DNA from: Prochlorococcus sp. AG-409-P01
Lineage (GTDB): Bacteria > Cyanobacteriota > Cyanobacteriia > PCC-6307 > Cyanobiaceae
NCBI GenBank assembly: GCA_003215335.1
Contig: QCKM01000009.1
Span: 1 to 63,113, forward strand
Reading direction: 5' to 3'
Length of the DNA stretch: 63,113 nt
The notes under the pieces: generated by a model
What the model was told of the DNA's origin: nothing
The model's database searches: none
Seen by the model: the letters and a program-made list of their open reading frames with translations, nothing else
In this document: positions 47,617 through 57,838 of the stretch, piece after piece
How positions within the stretch are numbered: the first letter of the stretch is position 1
Layout of the letters: each line of letters opens with the position of its first letter
Program-made: the position numbers and the translations under genes

Positions 47617-49347
47617 TTAGTAAAAGAGATTGTTTCCATCGCTTGTAGTTAAGATATCTACTTTTTCAGTTGCTCTTGTGATTGCTGTGTATAGCAACTT
47701 TGCACTGTATTCTTGACTTTGTTTTCTGAGTTGATCAGTTTGATCAGACTTTAAAATTTCATCTGGCCAAAGTAAAATCACATGTTTTGCTTCACTTCCT
47801 TGTGATTTGTGAACAGTGAGTGCTAGTGCTGGTTGAAGTAGTTTTAATCTCGCAGGGTGAATTAATCTGATTTGATTGTCGTTCTCCTCTGAGACGACTT
47901 GGAAAAGTAGGCGTAGATTATTCCCTTGGCCAATAATTAGCCCTATGTCACCATTTGACAGCCCTAGCTCAGGTTGGTTTTCACCACAAATCACTGGAGT
48001 CCCTTCAGGCCAACTTGCTATATCTTCTTGGAAGTTAGGACCTAGCAGGGATTTATGCACATCATCTATTCCCCACTGACCACGACGCATAGGACAAAGT
48101 ACCATTAAGTTGTTTAACTGACTTAAGAGCTTTTCTGCTGACAAAATGAAGTCACTATTTTGATTGTTTAACTCATTCACATCTTCAAAGTGACTTGACA
48201 TTAGTTGCTTAGTCAATAGGGCAAGCCTCTTGAGATGAGTTGTCATATGAATTTTTAATGACTGAGGTATCGCTTTTGTTTTATGGCAATGTTTCTGAAG
48301 ATTTGAGGATTGTGGGAGTACTGAAAGTTGTTTCCAGAATTCGCATGGGCCGTGATCACGCAGGATCTTACTGAGTACAGCAAGATCTCCTCTATTCCTG
48401 TAAAGCTGATGAAGATGTACAGCACTTGTGCCAAACTTGTTTTTAATGTGTTCTTGTTGGAGTTCGCGCCATATCGCTCCGAGCCCAACAGGAGGCAATT
48501 GATCAGCATCGCCTACCAGCACTAATTTGCAGGTGTAAGGCAAGGCATTTAGCAATGCTTTCATTAGAGTTAGGTCTACCATCGACATCTCATCAACGAC
48601 AATTAGATCAATTGGTAATTGATTTTGCTTGTTGTGACCAAATTCTCCATGACTAGCTTTTAGCCAACGATGCAACGTGTTACACGGAAGGGCCGCTATT
48701 TGTTGTCCCTTATCTAAATTTGGATTTTGAGAATTCTTTAGCAGAGATTCTTGAAGTCTTCGTGCGGCTTTTCCAGTTGGTGCAGACAACCCGACTCTGA
48801 TTTCCGGTTCGAATGTCAGGGCTCTTTCAAGGAGCATAGTTATTGTGCTGGTTTTTCCTGTCCCTGGCCCGCCACTTATTAAAACCACCCTGTGATCGTC
48901 TAATGCCTTTACAGCAGTTTCTTGTTCTTGATTCAGTCCTTTGATATGTGAGTAATGAGTGCTTAGCTTTTTTGGGGAGGAATTTTGATTAGTTGCTTTT
49001 GACCTGGTAAGAAGTTCGTTTGTCACTGAATTCATCTCTTCATACCAACGACGCCAGCTCAGCTCATTGCCAATTAAAATCATTGGACTACTGTCGCCAT
49101 CCAACCAACCACTTTTGGTTAGTGCATGAATATGTGATTGAGGCCAATCCTTGGCTGTTATTTTATGATCAGATGAATTGCTATCTAGATTTATAGATAT
49201 CTCTCCTCTAGAAAGAGCATCTGTTAATGCATTAACTAGATCTTGTAGATGAGGAGAATACTCTTTGGGAGGTATGCATCTTGCTAGGGTTTGGAATAAT
49301 TTCTCGCGTAAATCAGGCCCCCAGTCAGCGTTGTTTTTGTTTGTCAT
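47617..49347 (-). CDS. recD: exodeoxyribonuclease V alpha subunit (RecD)
   Basis: 5'-3' helicase subunit of RecBCD. 576 residues. Walker A GGPGTGKTSTI near residue 160, Walker B VVDEMSMVDL near residue 252, and the late helicase motif VHKSQGSEAKHV near residue 525. Start overlaps the recB stop by 4 bases (49344-49347), so the two are coupled. Length is normal. Confidence 0.92.
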   Translation of the reverse strand: MTNKNNADWGPDLREKLFQTLARCIPPKEYSPHLQDLVNALTDALSRGEISINLDSNSSDHKITAKDWPQSHIHALTKSGWLDGDSSPMILIGNELSWRRWYEEMNSVTNELLTRSKATNQNSSPKKLSTHYSHIKGLNQEQETAVKALDDHRVVLISGGPGTGKTSTITMLLERALTFEPEIRVGLSAPTGKAARRLQESLLKNSQNPNLDKGQQIAALPCNTLHRWLKASHGEFGHNKQNQLPIDLIVVDEMSMVDLTLMKALLNALPYTCKLVLVGDADQLPPVGLGAIWRELQQEHIKNKFGTSAVHLHQLYRNRGDLAVLSKILRDHGPCEFWKQLSVLPQSSNLQKHCHKTKAIPQSLKIHMTTHLKRLALLTKQLMSSHFEDVNELNNQNSDFILSAEKLLSQLNNLMVLCPMRRGQWGIDDVHKSLLGPNFQEDIASWPEGTPVICGENQPELGLSNGDIGLIIGQGNNLRLLFQVVSEENDNQIRLIHPARLKLLQPALALTVHKSQGSEAKHVILLWPDEILKSDQTDQLRKQSQEYSAKLLYTAITRATEKVDILTTSDGNNLFY

Positions 49348-52300
49348 TGACCTCCCTGTTGAAGTAGTTGATCTAGACTTTTTATTCGTTCTATTGGTGC
49401 TGAATCGATGATTAGGCCTGGTATAAAGTTTGTTTTTGGCTGGTTCTTTACCTCTTCTAAATCAGGAATACCTCTAAGGAAAACGTAGACGTACCCGCCC
49501 AAATGTTTTTCTGGATCATAGTCTTTTAGTCGCCATTGGAGAAAGCGGTGAAGTGCTAATAGGTATAGGTGTGATTGAAGAGGATAGTGGTGCAAAATCA
49601 TTTGCTGCTCCATTGCCTCAATGTTGTAGTGGAATGGTCCACATTCAATACTTTTACCATTTGAGTCACATTTGCCAATCCAGTTGCTTTTCCAGTCAGC
49701 AACCCACCACTGTGCTTTGGATGGGTCTTTGTGATCAGTAAAAACCAGATCAATAGAGCCAGTGAAGAAACCTTTGCTGGAAAAATCTAAGTTCATCAAC
49801 TGTTTTGCATAATCTTCAGCAAAGCGAGATTGTGGATCTTTCTTGAATATATTTACTAGATCTTCTGCTCGTATTTCTTTGCCTCTATAGGCAATTGGCA
49901 TGTCGAAGCTGAGCTCATGTATACGACGCACTTTGGTAAGTTGATTAAGGCTCAGACTTCCAAGTGGACCTCGCAAAGGAGTATTAAACACTCTAGTCAG
50001 ACCTTCTTGAATGGAACTCAATAAGTTACTTTCTAGGCCGGCTCTCCTTAGCTCCTGCTCGATAATTGCTATTGACTTGACTTCTGTAAGTTGAGTTGAA
50101 AAATCAATTCGTTCAAGGATTCTGTGTAAGCATTCACCTGCAGTGGGACCACGTGGGAATTGTCCAAGAGGATTTTGCTTTGACCAAAATGTTTCTAATA
50201 TGGGAAGTTGATTTGTTTCATTCTTCGCACTTAGCCAACTCAGGTGATTTTGTTGTTCTCGTTCTCGACCTTCTTCAAGACTAGAAGGGTCTGAAGGTGC
50301 ATTTTCATCATTGATAAAAGAAGCAGAGATCCACGCTGAGTAACTACTTCTCCCCCAACTTGTATTTAGTCGATGTTTTGGTGTGGGACCTAATCTTAAG
50401 TCGCCTTTGGGAGAAGGCCTTTTCCAACGTTTGAGAGATTTTCGATGATTTGCTTTTAATATGCTTATCTCTACATTGTTACCCTTAAGCCATTTGTTCA
50501 TTCTATTTGGAGTGAGCTCTTCCATCCTTGCTTGCATTGCTTGAGGGCCAAATAGCAGAGGTGTTAATGGGTTGCCTTCTTGGTTTACACCTCTAGCCCA
50601 AACAATCATTAGAAGACTTTTGGCTCGAGTAAGTGCTACATATGCAAGTCTTTCGGCTTCCTGAAGAGTTGACGCCTCAGCTTGGTCGGCTAATTTTTTT
50701 GCTTCCCCCCATAAGTTTCCGAGAGAAATTTGCCAAAATGGTTCTGGTGATAATCGCCATAGAGGTCCATTTGGTGTAGGAGGTGATTGCCATAAATATG
50801 GGCAAACTACGGCTTTGAATTCAAGACCTTTGCTCCGATGAACAGTTAAAACATTAATGGCATTTTCTTCTACATCACTATGAGGTTGACGGTTGTCTAC
50901 GAGGAATTCATCTGATTGAAGTCTTTGCCGCTTGAGCCACCTTGCAGCATTCGTAGCATCTAGTCCTTGTTGATGAATAGCCTCTTGCACTAATTGAGCA
51001 CATTGCTGCATATCTCCAAGAAGCCTCCCTCTTTCGGACAGGTCGGCCAAGTTGCGACCTTCAAGTAGTTCTCCAAGGCAACCAAGAAGTCCTACGCTAG
51101 ATAGCCTGTTTGCCCAATCTTGAAAACGGAGGGCTAGGCGGTCAATTTCACCATTGCTCTCAGCTTCCGCTAATTGTTTTGCGTTCCACTGCAAAAGTGC
51201 AGAACAGGCTAAAAGTCTTAAGCTCTTTGAATCTCCTGGGTTGGCTAGACAATTGATAAAACGCTGCAATATTTGTGAGGAATCACTCTTGAGCACATCA
51301 CCTTGACTGACAAGTCGACTTGACAAACCAACTAATGCAAGTCCTTCCCGAATGCTTGCAGCTTGATCATGTCGATTAACTAAAATACATATCTCTGAAG
51401 GTTGCAATTTATTTTTATGGACCTCCAACGCTTCCACAATTGCATTCGCAACTGCAGAAGGAATTTGCTTCTCTAAATCACTTTTCGTCATTAATGTGTT
51501 TGAACATTCGTTGCTTGAATCATTGGCCGGGTTGAGTTCTAAGAGCTGTAATGGATGCATTCCCTTAGGGAATGCAAGCTCTATTTCTTGCTTGTGAGAG
51601 ATTAGGCAGCGCACTTCTAGTTCCGATCTTCTCAGGCCGGGAGACATTAATTGGTTTAACCCCTCCATTAATCGAGCTGTTGTACGAAAATTGTCTAGTA
51701 ACACATCTGTGCGATTAACTTGATCACGTACCTTCAAATATGTGTTTAAGTCTCCACCTCGGAATTTGTAGATAGCTTGTTTGGGATCGCCAACTACCAA
51801 AAGAAGATGACCTTTGCTTTTCCCAAACGCATGATCAAGAATGCGCCATTGAATTGGATCTGTGTCTTGAAACTCATCAATTAGGACGGCTTTGTAACGC
51901 TGTCTTAGCCCAGCTAGCAAGTGTGATTCTGCTTCTAAAGAATCGTGATTGTTTTTGAGATTACTTGCAGGATCCATAGCTGTGATAAGACCTCCATAGC
52001 TCATTTCTCCACTTTTAAGTCTCCTTGCTTCTATTTCTTTGATGCCCCATCGCAATCCATGACTTAAAACTTGTTCGGCTGGACTATCCCAAATATCTGC
52101 AATGGCTTTTTGTAACCCAGGTTTTAAAAGAGGAGAGTGCTCCAGTCCTGAAAGTTTAGATACTTTCTCGAAAATCGCCGGATGGAAATAGTTTCCTAAA
52201 ATTATTTGATTTCTTATTTCGCCATAAGAAGGTCTTTCTTTTGATCTTTCTTGAAGTAGAAGTAAGTTGTTGATCCATTGATTAACAATATCAAAACGAT

Positions 52301-53147
52301 TTTTTGTTGGCTTTGGACTGTATGGCGTTGTCTTTTCTAACCCTAGTGTTCTCCATTCTTTGGCTTTCTCTCTTAATTGCAATTCAAGCTCTCTGCCTTC
52401 AAGTATCCAGTTCTCAACGAAGATATTCCATAGCTGAAGTTGTCTATTTTTAAACTGCTCTTTGAGAGGCTGAAAAGAATCAAAGCTTTTCTCTTCAATT
52501 TTGAGACTTAAACTTGGATCATTATCTGTTTTCTGTAGTGATGCTGCTAATTGATCAGAGCTTAGCCCTGCACTCAGAAGTCCTTTGACATCTTGAGCAT
52601 CTAGTTCAAGAACTTGTTGCTCCCAATATTTGTGCGCTATTTGATTAATTAGCTCCTCTCCTTTCTCTTCAAGCCTTGGTTCAATTGGAGATCCATTGGC
52701 AAGAGCTTCTCTCCGTAAGGTTCGTCTACAGAAACCGTGAATAGTTGTGATATCTGCTCGGTCAAGGTCTTCTAGTGCTTCTAATAATGAATATTTCCAT
52801 TTGTGGAGTTGTGATTTATTCGTAGCTTGCAATTCAAGCCATTCTTTGAGAATTATGTCTGGAGATTCATAGTTACTTTTTTTTTCTAGTGCTTCTATTC
52901 CTTTAAGGGCGGCTTCTAGACGATTGCAGATCCTTGCCCCAAGTTCTGAAGCGGCAGCTTCAGTAAAGGTGATCACCAATAGGTCTTTGAGTTTGTACTT
53001 GCCTTCAGTTACTAGCCTCAACACAAGGTGGGCTAGAGCAAACGTTTTCCCAGTTCCAGCACTAGCTTCTATTAACCTGAGGCCTGTTTCAAGTGGATAA
53101 CTGTTGGCCTCAAAACGTAACTCAATTTTTTTATTTGACGAATTCAT
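49344..53147 (-). CDS. recB: exodeoxyribonuclease V beta subunit (RecB)
   Basis: 3'-5' helicase and nuclease subunit, 1267 residues. UvrD-type motifs: EASAGTGKTFALAHL near residue 28, LLVITFTEAAASELG, IDEFQDTDPIQW near residue 430, VGDPKQAIYKFRGGD and LTVHRSKGLEFKAVV. The C-terminal nuclease has GSIDLVFTD and ADWKSN near residue 1148, matching the metal-site Asp and Lys. The catalytic set is intact, so this is a nuclease-active RecB. Confidence 0.94.
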   Translation of the reverse strand: MNSSNKKIELRFEANSYPLETGLRLIEASAGTGKTFALAHLVLRLVTEGKYKLKDLLVITFTEAAASELGARICNRLEAALKGIEALEKKSNYESPDIILKEWLELQATNKSQLHKWKYSLLEALEDLDRADITTIHGFCRRTLRREALANGSPIEPRLEEKGEELINQIAHKYWEQQVLELDAQDVKGLLSAGLSSDQLAASLQKTDNDPSLSLKIEEKSFDSFQPLKEQFKNRQLQLWNIFVENWILEGRELELQLREKAKEWRTLGLEKTTPYSPKPTKNRFDIVNQWINNLLLLQERSKERPSYGEIRNQIILGNYFHPAIFEKVSKLSGLEHSPLLKPGLQKAIADIWDSPAEQVLSHGLRWGIKEIEARRLKSGEMSYGGLITAMDPASNLKNNHDSLEAESHLLAGLRQRYKAVLIDEFQDTDPIQWRILDHAFGKSKGHLLLVVGDPKQAIYKFRGGDLNTYLKVRDQVNRTDVLLDNFRTTARLMEGLNQLMSPGLRRSELEVRCLISHKQEIELAFPKGMHPLQLLELNPANDSSNECSNTLMTKSDLEKQIPSAVANAIVEALEVHKNKLQPSEICILVNRHDQAASIREGLALVGLSSRLVSQGDVLKSDSSQILQRFINCLANPGDSKSLRLLACSALLQWNAKQLAEAESNGEIDRLALRFQDWANRLSSVGLLGCLGELLEGRNLADLSERGRLLGDMQQCAQLVQEAIHQQGLDATNAARWLKRQRLQSDEFLVDNRQPHSDVEENAINVLTVHRSKGLEFKAVVCPYLWQSPPTPNGPLWRLSPEPFWQISLGNLWGEAKKLADQAEASTLQEAERLAYVALTRAKSLLMIVWARGVNQEGNPLTPLLFGPQAMQARMEELTPNRMNKWLKGNNVEISILKANHRKSLKRWKRPSPKGDLRLGPTPKHRLNTSWGRSSYSAWISASFINDENAPSDPSSLEEGREREQQNHLSWLSAKNETNQLPILETFWSKQNPLGQFPRGPTAGECLHRILERIDFSTQLTEVKSIAIIEQELRRAGLESNLLSSIQEGLTRVFNTPLRGPLGSLSLNQLTKVRRIHELSFDMPIAYRGKEIRAEDLVNIFKKDPQSRFAEDYAKQLMNLDFSSKGFFTGSIDLVFTDHKDPSKAQWWVADWKSNWIGKCDSNGKSIECGPFHYNIEAMEQQMILHHYPLQSHLYLLALHRFLQWRLKDYDPEKHLGGYVYVFLRGIPDLEEVKNQPKTNFIPGLIIDSAPIERIKSLDQLLQQGGQ

Positions 53148-53239
53148 TCTTTATTATTCACCATGGAAAAGGTTTTTAAGATTGCCGACAGGTTTTGTGA
53201 TGCTTTTATTTTTTTTTAGGAAATAGACTTTTTCTATCA

Positions 53240-53794
53240 TTATTTACGCCAATCAAAAAATATTAACTTTGGAATTATAGCTGGTGTACTGGCCATATAA
53301 GAAGTGTAATTCTTATGTATTTCCTTTAGTTGAAGCTCTTCTCTTTTTGCCTTTCCGATGAGCAGAATACATAAACATATTAATAATAATAAATGGAGTA
53401 GACTTGCTTTTGCAAAAAGAACCCCTACAGAACAAATTAAAATGGATTGATAAAGAGGATGTCGACAACGAAAATATTCGCCTGATGTGATCAATGAAGC
53501 TCCTGGCTTTGGATCTGGTAGTGGCGAAAGGCTTGGGCCTAGTCCCCAGAAGGCTTTAATTGCAAGAAATATTCCTGCTATGAAAATTGCCCAGCCGAAG
53601 ACAGGTAATTGCCATTGGCCAAAAAAAATTGGTTTCGTTGGCCATGTTGGTAATAGATGGGCTGAGATTAGTAATGCTTGGCCGGCCAACCACCATTCAC
53701 CATGACGGTTGTCTATCCAGCCACCCCAAGACATTCCCCAGTTTGAGAATGCTAGTTCCAGACGTTTATGGCTTTGGCTTGTCGAAGGTTTCAT
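53240..53794 (-). CDS. isoprenylcysteine-methyltransferase-like membrane protein
   Basis: 184 residues with about four to five membrane spans. The end has GEYFRCRHPLYQSILI near residue 107 and a late EELQLKEIHKNYTSYMAS, the SAM-binding pattern of the ICMT / phospholipid-methyltransferase / NnrU superfamily (RHPxY then EE...Y). Substrate unknown. It sits between recC and recB, with 92 and 113 base gaps, in the same direction. Confidence 0.8.
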   Translation of the reverse strand: MKPSTSQSHKRLELAFSNWGMSWGGWIDNRHGEWWLAGQALLISAHLLPTWPTKPIFFGQWQLPVFGWAIFIAGIFLAIKAFWGLGPSLSPLPDPKPGASLITSGEYFRCRHPLYQSILICSVGVLFAKASLLHLLLLICLCILLIGKAKREELQLKEIHKNYTSYMASTPAIIPKLIFFDWRK

Positions 53795-53907
53795 AAGTAA
53801 AGAGCAATTCGTTAGCTAGCAAGAAATCATCTGAATAACATTAAATTACATTGATAATGGATTTCTTTTTTGTTCAACCTTTAATTTATTGATTATAGAC
53901 TGACAAG

Positions 53908-56900
53908 TTATTTAGTTAAAGAATTGACGATTGGCTCATAGAGTTTAGAAAATGCATCTTCAAATCCTGGACTTTTAAGTAGATCTTTAGCCTCATAGTC
54001 TGTTCCGAAACAGAGTTGCATTTCATTTTGTTTGCGTTCCCCAGGTTTTTTGAAGCTTCCATCCCAGGTCTTTTGAAAAGCGAGATCACCTTTTACACTT
54101 GATTTGAGATTTATTTTTGCTCTAGACCATCCGCTTTCTGGAGGTATGGGCCAACAACTTACCAAGCCTTGGGATGCCAAGCTTTTAATCGTTTTTAAGT
54201 GTTCCTTGGCTTGATATGGTTGGAGTGAATTCCAACGAAGTACTATCTCAAATTTGTCTTTATTTGTGGTTCTCGGATTCCTTGCTATTACGACTGTTTG
54301 AATTGGAAATTGGTGGTTCGCGCAGACTTCAAGATGGGTTAACCAACCTTCCATAACACCTTTTGAGTTAAGAAGTCCTGCTTGGATTAATACAACTGTT
54401 TTGCCCGCCCAGAGAATTGGTTTAGTCCTTTCCGCTCCTAAAAGATAGTTGCTTGAACATGGACCTAACTTAGTTAAAATGCTTATAATATTCTGCCAAC
54501 GATTTTCGATCTTTTCACTCTCAAGTGTGCCGGCGGCCTTGGGAGGAAATATTCCTTGGCCAGAATAATTATTCTCCCAAGCTGTTATAAATTGACCTTG
54601 AATTGTCTTTTCTGGCTGTCTCTCAAGGTTGACAAGGAGTTCATTTATTTGCTTTGAGAGAAGTTTATGACGATGCTTTTCTTCTAATTCAAGTTCTTCT
54701 AGATTTTTTAAAGGGTCTATCCATTCTCTTGGTGAAAGTTGAAGTTGCTTTAACCAAGCCAGTTGAGGAGAGATCATCCAATTGAGCATGATTTCATAAG
54801 AAATTGGAGTTGATGTTGTTGATGAAATATTGCTCCAATCCAATGGCAACGCCAGTGAAATTGGAGAAGTCACCAGACCTTTTTCAATCCAAAGGCGCGC
54901 TTTAAGGTTTCGATTGTCACAGCTGTTGGGGGGAAGGCCGTTGTTAGGCAAGAAGTTGTTTCGATCAAGAGGGTTGGGAGGGGGTTCCCTAAGGAGTCCT
55001 TTGAAGCCATCTTCCCCTAGATCATCTTTTAGTTGACCTAACATTTGTTGAACAGGTCTTGAGGGCGGAAGCGGTTCTCCTGTCCGTTCATCTCGTCCAT
55101 TCCAGGTAATGAGTAGATGTTGTCTTGAAGACATCAATGCTTCAAGGAGCACATAACGGTCTTGATCGCTGCGTCTGTTGTCGCCAAGTCGATGTTCTTG
55201 TTCTAGTAGATGAAAACCTGGGCGCTCTTTATTGCGAGGAAACGATTCAGCATCGAGTCCCATTAGAATAATTACTCGATGTGGAATTGCTCTCATTGGC
55301 TCTAAAGCACTCACAGTAAGGACCCCAGTGCGATGTCCAAATCTTCCACTTTCTTGTGAGATTGCTTGATTAAGAACTTCCGCGACTACAGATGCCTCAA
55401 GAGAAAAATTGCATCTGCCAGCGCGCTCTCTCCAGTCTTCAATTATTGAAAGAAGTTGTTGCTTCTCCCAAGCCCATATGCCGCCATCCCCAAAAATCTC
55501 TTCGACAAGTGTTGTGAGGACTTTCACCCATTCTTGACACGGTCGTGGTGAACGCAGTTGCTTTAATTGCTTGCTAAGCATCGAAAGTAATTGCCCCCAT
55601 TCAGCAATTTTTTGGGGCTCTAGTCCATCTGAGAAAGGAGCAACTCCTTGGAAGGAAAGTCCTTGTCGGTTGGGTAGGACTAAACCAAGCAACCAACGTT
55701 CAATACACCAGTTCAAGCTATGGGTTTCGTCCCCACCTCTTTCCTTTGCATCTAGTCCCCATCGAAAACCTGTTAATTGAAGATATCGGTTGATTTCATC
55801 GGCATCTACTTGTGTAAAACCTTGTTGATTTTGGATCGCTTTGTTTGTTAATAACCTTTCCAAAGATGTTGCATTCACCCTGTTAGATGCGAGCTCGAGT
55901 AGTTCGATTAATCCACTCGTCAATCCAGGCTTTTTTTGTTGACTACGGTCAGTGATCCTCCAGGGAATGTTCACTCCAGTAGAGTCATTATCGTTGAAAA
56001 CTGAGGCTATAAGAGGTGCAAATTTTTCAACCTGTGGAGTCATGATCAATACGTCTCGTGGTTCGAGACTCGTGTCAATAGCTAGCCATTGCAGAATCTG
56101 ATCACGGACTAACTGAACTTCGCGCCATTTCCCCGGGCATGAAATGAATATTAGAGAGTTGTCTTTTTGATCACGTAGAAGTGGCACATCCTTTTCTTCT
56201 TGAGAGGCAAGTTTTTGTTGAAGCTTTTCAAGCAGAGTTGAGTCTCTCCCGTAACTGGATGCGATGGTTACTGGTGCGGCAAATAGGTTCTCTTCATGCA
56301 GTTGACCTAACTGATATTCACCTGACCCTTCAACTAATTGTTGAAATTCAGCACCCATACGACCGAGAAAACCTTCTAGTCGAGGGGATTCAATTAACCA
56401 TTGGCTATCAGCTGTTGTATTCCAATTGATCCCAATACTTTCTCGTCTGCTTTGGCAGCGTTGCCAAAGATTGGGACAGCTAGTTATTAGAAACATTTTT
56501 ATATCAATCGCACCTGAGATTGCTTGAATCAATTCCACCTGAATAGGAGCTAGACTGCTAATGCCAAATACATAAAGTTGTTTTGGCAAGTCCTTTAGTT
56601 GAGCCTTGTCAGATTGTATTTTTGAAATGGCTTTTTTTGCTTGAATGCAAAAAGGCTCAACCCCAAGCTCGTGTGCCAATAAACGCATAAGTGATATTTG
56701 CCATTGAATTTTCTGTGGGACGTTTTTGTTTGTTTTAGAAGATGAATGGCTAGTACTTAGCCAAGATTCAACCATATCTGGCCGATAGAGAATATAATCA
56801 TCAAAAGCATTTGCGATGCTTTTTGCTAATTGCCACTGCTCCTTATTTACTTGCCCAGATACAAAGTTTTGCTGTTGTATCCATTGACTCAAATAATCTA

Positions 56901-57222
56901 TTTCTCCGTTATCTAGAAGTTTTGGTAATAATTCAAGTATTGGCCATACAAGATGATTTGCTTTCCACGGATCTAGTTGATCCGGGTCCATTTCCAGCAA
57001 GATTCGTACAAGCCTCCTGAGGTGGGCTCCTGGGAACGGGAAGCGAACTAAGGAACTTATTCCATTTGATAAACAAATCTGCTCGCCTAGCCAACGACTT
57101 GTTGGCCATGTATTCACGATTATATCTACATTTTCGAAGGGCCCTGGTGGCATTGCCTTGAGCTCTTCAGCTAATAATTGAGCTAACCATTCCGCCCGGT
57201 TGCTTCGATAGACAGTCAGCAA
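53908..57222 (-). CDS. recC: exodeoxyribonuclease V gamma subunit (RecC)
   Basis: Scaffold and Chi-recognition subunit, 1104 residues. N-terminus LTVYRSNRAEWLAQLLAE and WPTSRWLGEQICLSNGI match RecC, as do VLIMTPQVEKFAPLI near residue 395, VSALEPMRAIPHRVIILMGLD near residue 640 and LLITWNGRDERTGEPLPPS. Helicase residues are dead by nature in this family. The divergent Nif11-like gene starts about 175 bases away. Confidence 0.92.
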   Translation of the reverse strand: MLTVYRSNRAEWLAQLLAEELKAMPPGPFENVDIIVNTWPTSRWLGEQICLSNGISSLVRFPFPGAHLRRLVRILLEMDPDQLDPWKANHLVWPILELLPKLLDNGEIDYLSQWIQQQNFVSGQVNKEQWQLAKSIANAFDDYILYRPDMVESWLSTSHSSSKTNKNVPQKIQWQISLMRLLAHELGVEPFCIQAKKAISKIQSDKAQLKDLPKQLYVFGISSLAPIQVELIQAISGAIDIKMFLITSCPNLWQRCQSRRESIGINWNTTADSQWLIESPRLEGFLGRMGAEFQQLVEGSGEYQLGQLHEENLFAAPVTIASSYGRDSTLLEKLQQKLASQEEKDVPLLRDQKDNSLIFISCPGKWREVQLVRDQILQWLAIDTSLEPRDVLIMTPQVEKFAPLIASVFNDNDSTGVNIPWRITDRSQQKKPGLTSGLIELLELASNRVNATSLERLLTNKAIQNQQGFTQVDADEINRYLQLTGFRWGLDAKERGGDETHSLNWCIERWLLGLVLPNRQGLSFQGVAPFSDGLEPQKIAEWGQLLSMLSKQLKQLRSPRPCQEWVKVLTTLVEEIFGDGGIWAWEKQQLLSIIEDWRERAGRCNFSLEASVVAEVLNQAISQESGRFGHRTGVLTVSALEPMRAIPHRVIILMGLDAESFPRNKERPGFHLLEQEHRLGDNRRSDQDRYVLLEALMSSRQHLLITWNGRDERTGEPLPPSRPVQQMLGQLKDDLGEDGFKGLLREPPPNPLDRNNFLPNNGLPPNSCDNRNLKARLWIEKGLVTSPISLALPLDWSNISSTTSTPISYEIMLNWMISPQLAWLKQLQLSPREWIDPLKNLEELELEEKHRHKLLSKQINELLVNLERQPEKTIQGQFITAWENNYSGQGIFPPKAAGTLESEKIENRWQNIISILTKLGPCSSNYLLGAERTKPILWAGKTVVLIQAGLLNSKGVMEGWLTHLEVCANHQFPIQTVVIARNPRTTNKDKFEIVLRWNSLQPYQAKEHLKTIKSLASQGLVSCWPIPPESGWSRAKINLKSSVKGDLAFQKTWDGSFKKPGERKQNEMQLCFGTDYEAKDLLKSPGFEDAFSKLYEPIVNSLTK

Positions 57223-57398
57223 GGTAAAAACTCAAATAAACGAATAAGTCGACCTTTTATCGAGGCTCACCCTCAAGCGAGCAATCTCTTTTATGAGGGA
57301 TGGTCATATTGTCTAAAGCAGACCCCTGAAGACTTTCATGGACCAGTTGTAGCTATCTATCTCTATTATCTAGTTTGAAACTGCTTCAAGTGGTTGCT

Positions 57399-57749
57399 AT
57401 GGATGCAAAAACTTTGCCTGTTAATGAGAGGGTCAAACTTTTAGTCGAGGCACTTGATGGTGCAGAAAGAACTAATGAAGCTCTTTCTAGATGTGAGGAT
57501 GGGGAGGCAATGGTTGGAGTGTTGCTAGGAGCCTCTGAAAAGCTTGGACTAGGACTTACTAGAGATGACTTAATTGATAAACCGCCTATCCGTGATTGGA
57601 TCTGGTACAAAAATGGTGGTGCTCTATTGACTGTTGGCGATGGAGTTCCCCGATATCAGCAAGACAAAAATTCTACGAGTCTTCGCTTTATTGGTGGCGG
57701 TCTTGTGATAGCACTTCTTTTTATAGTTGGAATGCTTTGTGGATTTTGA
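57399..57749 (+). CDS. Nif11-like domain protein with a C-terminal membrane anchor
   Basis: 116 residues from the ATG at 57399. The first 60 resemble a Nif11 domain: a helix VKLLVEALDGAERTNEAL, then EAMVGVLLGASEKLGLGLTRDDL. Then comes RDWIWYKNGGALLTVGD and a polar stretch, and at the end one membrane span (LRFIGGGLVIALLFIVGMLCGF region). Nif11 domains are common as leaders of modified peptides in this group, but no core peptide or modifying enzyme is near. Family call is tentative. Confidence 0.55.
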   Translation: MDAKTLPVNERVKLLVEALDGAERTNEALSRCEDGEAMVGVLLGASEKLGLGLTRDDLIDKPPIRDWIWYKNGGALLTVGDGVPRYQQDKNSTSLRFIGGGLVIALLFIVGMLCGF

Positions 57750-57838
57750 GTTTTGGAAATATTCTTTCTCTTTGCTCTGAGGCTTCGCTAAAGCATTAAG
57801 TGATTGGGACTATTGATATTTGATTGGTTTGAAAGCAG

